From positions 859,501 to 923,500 of the forward strand of contig JALGPY010000035.1 of assembly GCA_023055425.1 (NCBI GenBank): a DNA stretch of 64,000 nucleotides, read 5' to 3'. Shown one piece after another: positions 55,413 to 64,000 of the stretch. Numbering within the stretch: the first letter of the stretch is position 1; every line of letters starts with the position of its first letter. A model generated the notes under the pieces. The model was given only the letters and a program-made list of their open reading frames with translations, ran no database searches and was not told where the DNA came from. Source of the stretch: Linanthus parryae (taxonomy: Eukaryota > Streptophyta > Magnoliopsida > Ericales > Polemoniaceae). The position numbers were made by a program, and so were the translations under genes.

Positions 55413-56606
55413 GATGAAAGACAAAACCTCAATCTCTTTAAGGACTGATTCTCTGGAAAAAATAGAGTAATCATGAAATATGAAATGTAACACAAAATAT
55501 CCAAATAATCCAACTTATTATGCAGCAAACTTTAGCAAAATAAATCCCTAATGATCTAAACTAAATCCATCTAAAAAGTACCAAAATAACAAATAAACCT
55601 GAGATTTTTCTCCCCCTTTTTGACTTTCATCAAAAAATAATGAGAAAATGTTGGATCAATATTTGGCAAAGTTTGAAAGCAAAAAACTTAAAAAGCAGAA
55701 TTTTTTAGGACTTTGAAAAGGAATTCAAGGCCTTGAAAAAGATAGAAAGAAGAGGAAAGAATTAGGGGTTGGGTCTCCATCTCCCTTTGGTTCTGCATCT
55801 TCTTGTCCACTGTCTTCTTCATCATCCTCATCATCATTATGTTCTTCTTCTTGAGCACCTTTTTCAGCACTATCACCAACCACTTCATCATAAAAAAGAT
55901 CTGTCTCAGTCACTATCTCTGGAATGGGTTTATTCTATTTCTTCTTCTTAAGATCTTTAATCAGCATTCCCGAGACTGGACTTTCAGCATCATCTTGTTT
56001 CTGTTCTTCATCACCTTGTTCTTGAGCCACTTGCTTCCCTTTGTCCACCACCCATGCAGCCTCATCCTGTGTTGTATGGTAACTGGAGAAGTCCTTAGTT
56101 GAACCATCTTTCTTTGATCCCTCTGTAGCCAAAGAGACTTCTTCCTCCACCTGAAGCACACTGATGCTTTTGAAGATGCTTTCAACCATAAACCTGACTT
56201 GCTTGAACTCAGTTCCATATTCATGCTGATTTTTATTCAATTATTTCATATCCTTCTCCAGAACATCAAGTATTTGGCATACCATAGATAGGTCTTGAGA
56301 ATGAGAGGGTGGACTTGAAGGAGGGGTCAAGGCCTTGGGTTTAGGAAACTTATTTGATTTCAATTCTTCCTCAGACAGTTCAGAGTACAGCTTCTAGTTA
56401 CCTTTACTGGTTTTCAAAATCTCAATTCTCTCAAATTCTTTCTCATCAAGCATACCAAAGCCAGTAGTAACAGTCTCTTCTCTGTCATTTGGGATCTCAA
56501 GGTGTTGAAAGAAGGAAGAAAATAGACTGGCATAAGGCAATGGATGCTTTCTTTCTTTGGTCTGGAAGTAAAGCATGTGTTCCAAGGCCTTGAGATCAAC
56601 CAGTGA
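55413..56606 (-). pseudogene. envelope-position ORF of a SIRE-like copia, C-terminal part
   Basis: From 56606 the frame reads LKALEHMLYFQTKERKHPLP, related to LPKLVMEHILYN at 266 and its degraded continuation. It then runs with only a few stops through MVESIFKSISVLQVEEEVSL to an acidic Glu/Asp tail (55725-55890). The stop is followed by a spacer with the TTCAAGGCCTTGAA palindrome (about 55723) and the polypurine tract. This fixes the order third ORF, polypurine tract, LTR for this copia family. Confidence 0.65.
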
Positions 56607-56756
56607 CCTATTCTAATTTTTTCAAAAGACTAAGTTTTAGAAAAAGTTTACATACTCTATTCAACCTCCTCCCTTATAGAGTATTTGGTCCTGTGTTTTA
56701 TACTTACATTACACACTTTCAGCATCCAACATCTTACTTCAACAATCGCACATAAC
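56607..56756 (+). repeat. plus-strand copia LTR end fragment
   Basis: TACTCTATTCAACC to CACACTTTCA (ending 56721) matches the last ~80 bp of LTR L1 (31640-31717). Its upstream part is absent. The final 35 bp are an unassigned junction to the copia-A3 leader. Confidence 0.55.
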
Positions 56757-59377
56757 TAACTTGTGATGTTGCGCCTCATCATGATGAATCAAGTCGCCTT
56801 GCTTTGTCAAGCCCGAACTTGATAAATCATGATTATAATGAGTGTTAAATAACGAGAAGGCGAAAACAAAATATTTAAATTTGAAGGATTTTCAATTAAT
56901 TAAAGTTGTTTTGTTGATCCATATCAACTGATCTACTTATTTGGGTTGGGCAATCCCAAAATAAAAGATCCGGATTGTATTATCTTGTTACCAATTTGCA
57001 TGCATCATCAATACACCAACAATAAATAACAAGATAATAATTTAAACAACCAATGAGAATACTAAACTAAGATATTCCCAAGCCAATGAGAATATCTATA
57101 AGCCCTAAAAATAGCAAGGTCATCTCCATGTGCCTCCATCTTTTAGTCCATGCGCATTAGCTTGTGGAATGCCGCCATCTTGTGGTTTCTTAAATTCTTT
57201 ATGCTTCTTCTCTAAGTCTTGACAATCATCTACTCTATATAATACTAGCTAGCATCTATACTAAATAGAGAGACCTCACAAGTTGAGGAGAAGACCGGCT
57301 CGCAGGCCGTAAAACCTAATTAATTAATTAATTATTATAATAAAATCAACCCACAAAAAATAAACATTCACAACATCCACATCTAAGGCCATATCCAATC
57401 ACCATGAAAAATCACATAATTCAGTTAAAATTCAATTTTAACACGCTTGGTCAATTTTTGGTTATTTTGAATGTACTAGGGTCAAGACGGTTCAAGAGGG
57501 ACCACCAACTACTTGGCCGAACCCCTAATGGACCGCCACAAGGCCTTGGGCCGGTCGGCCTTAGCCCACGCGGCCAAGCCGCCCGCGAGGCTGGCCCGAC
57601 CCTTGGTCGTTGTCCCAAGGAGGGGGCGGACAGCCCTGGCGTTTCGGCCCTAGGGTTGTTTTCGTCCTCTCCTTCCTTGTTTCCCAAGTTTGCTTGTTTC
57701 CAAATTAAGAAAAAAAAAACCTTTTTCCTAATTTGTACTCAAACCCTAGTTTTCTAGATCCAAAATTTCACATCATATGTGATCCAAATTCACTAATCTT
57801 TACATCATATGTAAAATTAGCCCATTCTTATTTGAATCATATTCAAATTGCATCAATATGCTAATTTTAGTTTTACGCGTTAAATCATAATAACGGTGTA
57901 AAACTAACAATAAAGTAACAAATAAACCATGTTATGCACTACAACCAGGCTCAGATACCGCTGTAGCGTTTTGATACGGATTTCTTAGTGGAATAAACAA
58001 TAAACAATTTCGTTCAAGACCCTCCAAGGATCATGGGACTAGACATCATAACGATGGCAAAAGATAGAAACATCATGTACCTTTTTTGTCTCCTTTGATG
58101 ACTTCACGTGAAATAGTGTCCACGTCTCTATAGTAGTCCACGTCTAGGATAAATTCCAGAGTCCTTCCACTCGTTTGTGCTACCAATTGACGGAAGGAGG
58201 AAGAAAAATATCACACAAACCGGAGCAAAGGGGCGGCACGCCTCCTTTAGGCCGACCGCAAGAGGAGGGGCGAACGGGGGAGGGGGGGTGGTTCAGCCTC
58301 CTTGTCTTGTCTCTCTCCTTGCTTTGTTCTCTCTCTTGTGTGATAACAATTATGAAACTTATGAGGAAGTAAGCTAGGAGTGTCTTTATATAGTCTAAAA
58401 ACTCATTGTTAACTATATAATTACCCCAATACTAATCATGTCTTTACATGGATTAGTCCACCTTGCAAATTAGTCTTACTAAGTATGCATGTGGTTGCGT
58501 AGCTTCTAGTTAATTAATCATATTAATTATATCCCAAGTATAGTTTAATCCATAAGGTGTGTGATCCCATGGGTTTCTACTTAGTTGGTAGTAACAATTA
58601 CTAACATTGAGCGGTGTCTAGCAACACATCTATGCCACCCAACAAACAGAAATAGTCAGTAATCCGAAAAAACTTGTGACCAATGTAACCGTATTGCATT
58701 ATCTCTTTGTCTCCATATCGGGATTGGACACGAGACATACAAGTCACACCCGTATATCCAATCCATAGTTTCTCGATCCTTGGAATAGTCTTATCCATGC
58801 AGATAACATCAATATCCCATATTGATTTATCTGAGTTTGGCCCGACATTCTATAAGCACTACCCCTCGAGTGGTCGCAGATATTTTCTCCCGTTATGTGG
58901 GAGGGCAAAATCCTATATACATCACTACCATCTCTAATTTTGCTTCCTATCATGCCCGATAATAACCTTATAGTTACTCGATTAACGCGCAACATTTGAT
59001 AATATCAAAGCATGATACAACTAGTGTATCTAGTAACTTCAAGTTTAAGGAATACAATACCCTTGTCACTACGAGAAGCACTTGTGACTTTAATCTTGTA
59101 TGTAGCCTTCTCGTTGTAGGTCAATCCAGTATGGCATTACCCCTAATGCGTACCCTTGTGCTAGACTTGATATCTCTCTATCAATCTACCCACATACTAG
59201 TCTATAGTTGATCGTCCTGTTAATCAATATAATCGACCTGGGATATTTAAGATAAACAACACATTTGTAATATAAGGACTTCATTATATTAAATATGTCC
59301 ATAAATAATACAGTGATTATTCTAGGCAAATAATGTTCATACTAAACTAGATTGTCTCTAGGGCTTCTATTTCAACA
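56757..59377 (-). mobile_element. copia-A3: LTR and leader, minus strand
   Basis: LTR 57962-59377 (1,416 bp, TGTTGAAATAGAAGCCC to AAACGCTACA, TATA CTATATAAAG near 58384-58393). Then primer site GGTATCTGAGC (57950-57960) and leader down to 56757, co-linear with 49195-51450 but without the Mutator-like insertion. Gag is not reached. Arranged as an inverted repeat with copia-A1. Confidence 0.85.
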
Positions 59378-59378
59378 A

Positions 59379-60553
59379 TGCAAATACAAGATCAAATACC
59401 CTAGAGGGGGATTGAATAGAGTATAGTAACTTTTGCCAAAAGTGTGGTTTTAAAATAAAGTGTGAAGAGCTAGAAGTATTTCAAGGCCTTGAACTCAGTT
59501 TCAAGCGTTGAAATCAAAATAGACAAAGAAAAAGTAAATCATGGTTTTCAAGGCCTTGAAAAGCCTTCCAATCCTTTAAACAAAAGTCTGTTTTAAAGCA
59601 GTTAACAATACATGTAAAGAACTGAAAATTAAATGAAAGGAACACAATGATTTGTTACGAAGTTCGGTTCCAAGTGACCTACTCTCCGCTTGAGGGATCT
59701 AATCCCTCTAGGATTTCAACAACTTCTTATTAATCAAAAGCTAAGCCATCGATCTCAAGCCAAGAGAATTGCCTTACTCTTGTTATAACTTGTGGTTCTC
59801 TCTAACCCATCTAGTACCTGCTCTACCTAACTGATGCAATAAGAATCTCTTATGGATCCTCTTGAACAACACAACGAGATCAAGTGATACAAAAAATTAA
59901 CAAGATGATATACAAATAATGCTCAGATGAAGAACATTGTAACACATTTAATCAGTTAAGCTTGAAGTGTTCTTCTGGAACTAGGATTGGATGATTGGTC
60001 TTCTTCAGTGATGCATGTCAATCCGTGAGAGTTGTTTGAATCTTTGTAACAATATGTGCTTCGTAATCTCTCTCAAAAGTATTTTTGTAGTTGTTATCCC
60101 CATGATTTGAATTTCATAATATATAACAATCTTAAAACAGAAATCCCTAAAAATATGCAGCATATCTTTGACTCTCAACAGATTGATTCCAACGGCTATT
60201 TTCTTGCTTTTCTGACTTGATTTTGATATGATCTTTCATCTATAAGCTTAAGGAATTTCCAGGCAACCTTCCTTAACAATAGCACTGGATCTGCAGAAAT
60301 TGATTGCCACTTATGCATCTCTGCAAATAAGGAATCTTTCTAAACCTGCATACACAAAATTAGTTTACAATTCATGCAAAACAACTTAGGAAAAAAATGA
60401 GATCAAGGCATGTTAAATTACATAATTAATTTGTCTTTCGTCACCTAATATAGTATGATCAAGTGCAGGGGTTTAGAGAAGCATAGGAGTAATAACTACC
60501 CCTCAGTACATGGTCTTCAGTTTCAAGCCTTTGAAACAAACCGTGAACTTACA
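59379..60553 (-). repeat. copia LTR (1,175 bp), minus strand
   Basis: Minus-strand start TGTAAGTTCACGG (60553), like the LTR at 55401, and end GTATTTGCA (59379), after CTCTATTCAATCCCCCTCTAG. Contains TTCAAGGCCTTGAA at about 59481 and 59551. One base separates it from the copia-A3 LTR. It directly follows a truncated RT, so it is a solo LTR or recombination product; I see no matching target duplication. No gene inside. Confidence 0.6.
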
Positions 60554-60554
60554 C

Positions 60555-62343
60555 TTATGAAGGAGTTATCACTAGTATTTTCCGAGCAGCACCCATATCC
60601 TTCATCTTGAATTCCGCACTAAGAGACCTCAAGAAATTATAAATGTCCTCCATCTTCTGAGTTGCAATCAGAATATCATCTACATACAGAACTAGGTAGA
60701 TATGTGAAGCACCTTGCAACAAGTTGTGATACACACATAAATAATACTCGCACTTATCATAACCAATATTCAACATGAAGATGTCAAACCTCTTGTACCT
60801 TTTCTTAGGAGACTGCTTATGTTCATATAGAGATCTTTTCAAATTGCACACATAGTCTTCTTTTTTAGGAACTTGGAATCCTTCTGGTTGGCTCGTGTAT
60901 ATCTCATCTTCCAACTCACCATGTAGGAAATTTGTTTTCACATCTACCTTCTCAAGTTTTAAGTCCCGTTGTACAACTAGCGCTAGTAGCACCCTGATTG
61001 AAGTATGTCTGGCCACTGGTGAGAAGATATCGTTGTACTCAACTTCTTCTTTCTGACTGAACCCTTCTACAACCAAACTTATCTTATACTTGACACCCTC
61101 TCTAGCTGTAGTTCCTTCTTTTATTTTGAAATTTCGAAGTGACTATATTCCTTCTCTATGGAAATTTTACAAGATCCCACTTTCTAAAAGGCTCCATCTC
61201 TTCTCCCATTGCAACAATCCACGGTTAATGTAGAACTAGAAATCACAGCCTTATAAGTTGACGACTCATCCTCCACTTCTTCGGCTACCTGCAATGCCTA
61301 TCTCACCATAATATCATCCATGTGCCTTGCTAGAGGTTTTATGACTCTCCTTCGTCTTCATTTAGCAATATTATGATGTATAGGTTCCTCTAGTAGTGAT
61401 GCATCCTCACCAGACTCTTCTGATTCTTCCTCTTCGGTTTCCGACGGCAGTGGTGGAAATTCGGGCTCCTTAGGATCATTAGGACATGAACTTGCATCCA
61501 CATTCTTCTCTGCAGCTCCAAAATCTAACTCCACGGAACTTGATTTTAGCATTGAATTCTCATCAAAAACTATACTTATGCTAAGTGTAATATTGTTGTC
61601 CACCCAAATCTTGTATCCATTCACACCTGTCCCATAGCCTATGCATACCCCTTCTTTTCCCTTGGTTCTAGCTTACCATCATCCACATGATAACATGAAA
61701 CGCAATAAAAGACCCTCATATTCGAGTAATCTTCTTCTTTTTTGGACCATGCCTCGATATAAACTTGCATCCTATGCCCGTGTGCGGGTCCAATTTACAA
61801 GATAACAAGCCACATACACTACCTCTGCCAAGAAACCTATAGTAAGACTTGCATTCGAAAGCATACACTGTGCTTTCGCTAAATGTGTCTAATTCATTCT
61901 TTCGGCTACACAGTTTTGATGTGGTATGTGTCAAATGGTTTGATGACGTGAAACTCCTTGACCCTTGCATAATTCATGAAACTCTGATGAACAAAACTCC
62001 AAGGGTTGTGTGTGTGCATGCTCTTCACCATCTTTCCCACCTGATTCTCTACAAGGGTTTTCAACTCCTTGAATTTCCCAAAAGCTTCACTTTTATGTTT
62101 CATCACAAATATCCAATTCATCCTTGAGTTATCGTTAATGATGCTCAAGAAGTACATGTAACCGCCTATTGCTTCAGCTAAAGATGGACCCTATCAATCC
62201 AAATGGATATAGTCAAAAGTGTCTTTCATTATATGGATTGCCTTTGGGAACTTGATATGTCTTGGCTTCCCATACACGCAGTGCTCACAAAACCCTAGGC
62301 TCTTGGGCGTTTGTCAAGTGATACAGCCTTTGTTGTGAAGTTT
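60555..62343 (-). pseudogene. copia-B integrase and reverse transcriptase
   Basis: Integrase: LGFCEHCVYGKPRHIKFPKA at about 62290-62235, YFLSIINDNSRMNWIFVMKH at about 62155-62095, then frame breaks. Linker with VDNNITLSISIVFDENSMLK and an acidic stretch (61358-61624). RT from MVVEGFSQKEEVEYNDIFSP (61076) through VDVKTNFLHGELEDEIYTSQ to an intact YVDDILIATQ (60666-60690) and FKMKDMGAARKIL. It stops at the LTR junction. Several stops and frameshifts. Tnt1/Tork-like copia in wording, distinct from copia-A. Confidence 0.82.
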
Positions 62344-63414
62344 TGTTGGTGTATGCCCTAGAGGCAATCTATTTTAGTGTGGAATTTTTTTTTCTAAACT
62401 ATTCATTGTATCAGATATGGAGATATTAATATAATGAAGTCCTTAGATTGAAATTTTTGTTATCTCAAATTATCCCTAGTCAAGTATAATGGTTATTACG
62501 ACGATCACTATGCATAGAGACTAGTATGTAGGTATATCGATATGGAGTTATCAAATCTAACACATGGATATGCAATAGGAGTAATGACATACTGGATTGA
62601 CCCACCACGAGAAGGCTACATAGGAGTTATGTGAATGTCACAAGGGCTTCTCATAGTGACAATGGCGTTGTGTCCTTTGACTTGAAGTCACTAGATACTC
62701 GAGTTGTGAATTATCATGTTTTGATATCGTCAAACATTGCACCGTAACTGGGCAACTATGAAGGCGTTAATCGGACATGATATGAAGCAAGCTAAGAGAT
62801 GTTAGTGATGCAGAGAGGATTTGTCCCTCTCACATAACAGGAGTATGTATCCATGACCTCTCGATAAGTAGTACTTACAAATGCCTGGCGAGACTCAGGT
62901 AAATCAATGTATGATATTGATGTTATCTATTCAGATAATTTTATTCCCAGGATCGAGAAATTATGGATTGGATCTACGAGTGTGACATATGTGTCTCGTG
63001 TCTAATACGTATACTGAGACAAAGGGACAATAAATCATGGTACATTGGTCACAGAGGATTGTCTGATCATTGACTATTCCTATTGCTTGGGTACCATTGA
63101 TGTGTTGCTAGACACCGTCCAATGTTTGTAATTATTACTGCCAACGTAATAGGAACCTGCAGGGTCACAAATCAAAGGATTAGACTGGATATAGATGTTA
63201 ATTACTTGAATCAACTAACAAATATAAGAATCATGGTTCAAAGTGCAACAACGTGCAAATTTAGTTGAACTAAATAGCAAATTGGACTAAACTACTAATT
63301 AATCCAAGTACGCATCAGATTAGTAGTGGGGCAATTTTGTAATTAATAAAGAGTTATTAATTATAAAAACATAAGTCCAGCCCTAATTTTTCATTATATG
63401 AAAATTAGAGCACA

Positions 63415-63487
<73 letters not shown>

Positions 63488-63810
63488 GACCCCCCTAAGG
63501 TCAACAGTACACAGAGAGAGGCGGGGCCCTCTTCTCCTCCTCCATTGTTGCACAAGCTTGATTGGATCAAGCTTCCTGATTGCTCTTCTCCTACACCGCT
63601 AGCACGAACAGTTGAGGACGTTCCAATTGTTGATCCTACAGTGTGGATACCGGCAGAGCCGTGGACACTACTTCTACGCAGTGATCAGTCAGATTGACAA
63701 GGTAACCCTTCTCTTTCATCATGTTATGATGCTTCACTTGAGTTCCATGGAGAGTTTTGGGCAGGAATATTTTTGTTTATCTGCTGTGTAACCTGCACCA
63801 AAAACCTGCA
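62344..63810 (+). mobile_element. solo LTR of the copia-A family (A4)
   Basis: TGTTGGTGTATGCCCTAGAG to AAAACCTGCA, 1,467 bp, inserted in copia-B between the codons reading ...VECMK and LHNKG. The flanks AGTTT and AATTT suggest a 5-bp duplication with one mismatch, if the last A is shared. The copia-B frame resumes on the far side, so this is a solo LTR. The open frame at 63398-63697 is a GA-repeat translation. Confidence 0.8.
63418..63485 (+). repeat. (GA)n microsatellite in solo LTR A4
   Basis: About 68 bp of GA units about 60 bp after a TATAAAAA-like box (63363), the same relative site where LTR A2 carries its CTTC repeat. Confidence 0.9.
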
Positions 63811-64000
63811 ATTTCATGCATTCCACGTTCATATTACCGAGATGCCATAGCTTGGTTTAATCATATTCTTTAATCTCGGCTGAGACAACTCTCATAGACC
63901 CTGTGATTGCCGGACCCTGGAGCACATACAAAGTTCCATCATTGACCCCCCTTAATAACACACTCAAACCATTGTATAAACATAGATCTCCACCTTCACC
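63811..64000 (-). pseudogene. copia-B GAG-pre-integrase segment
   Basis: Reads GVNDGTLYVLQGPAITGSMR then KLWHLGNMNVECMK, the pre-integrase HHCC region of copia elements, upstream of the part resumed at 62343. One in-frame stop. Runs off the window edge. Confidence 0.75.

Noticed and set aside
63398..63697. 99-aa ORF with (RE)n
   Set aside because: Translation of a GA microsatellite in a solo LTR.

Overview
This window is intergenic plant DNA made almost entirely of nested transposable elements. I see no intact host gene, tRNA or rRNA gene. The plant origin rests on the element types. There are Athila-type Ty3/gypsy retrotransposons primed by plant tRNA-Asp. There are Ty1/copia elements primed by initiator tRNA-Met, some with a third ORF of the 'putative plant transposon protein' kind. 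There is also one hAT-like element with an 8-bp target duplication and one Mutator-like element with a 9-bp duplication. The species cannot be fixed from this; a eudicot is my guess.

Layout. 1-5299: 3' part of a minus-strand SIRE/Maximus-like copia element (RT, RNase H, envelope-position ORF). Its RNase H is split by a solo LTR (2039-4567), which itself carries a hAT-like element (3079-4314). 5300-6502: unidentified LTR-like sequence. 6503-31717: tail, polypurine tract and LTR of a plus-strand copia element. That LTR is split by two Athila elements. Athila-1 (6952-20607) is young and nearly intact. Athila-2 (21436-31524) encodes only gag and protease. 31718-32784: another copia gag-protease fragment. 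32785-55015: a plus-strand copia element (copia-A1). Its 5' LTR is split by Athila-3 (33047-47824), which in turn holds a solo LTR of the same copia family (42209-43665). Its leader holds a Mutator-like element (49974-51126). 55016-56756: copia 3'-end debris. 56757-59377: a minus-strand copy of the copia-A family. 59379-64000: another minus-strand copia element, split by a further solo LTR of the copia-A family (62344-63810).

How the parts work together. Athila-1 has LTRs, primer site, gag-protease-RT-RNase H-integrase, an envelope-position ORF and a polypurine tract; one in-frame TAG separates most of integrase from the rest. Athila-2 has paired LTRs, primer site, polypurine tract and an open gag-protease frame but no RT or integrase, so it must have been copied by enzymes supplied in trans, plausibly from an Athila-1-like element.

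The most unusual signal is a set of short palindromes in the Athila elements. In Athila-1 they are CTGCGTATATACGCAG, repeated every 19 bp. In Athila-3 they are TGCGTATAATACGCA followed by TGCGTAAAATACGCA, 21-22 bp apart. In both elements they sit just upstream of the LTR TATA box and again between integrase and the envelope-position ORF. The two Athila-1 LTRs differ in length by exactly two 19-bp units. The layout suggests a cis-acting binding array that has changed its sequence but kept its symmetry and spacing. I do not recognise it as a described system.
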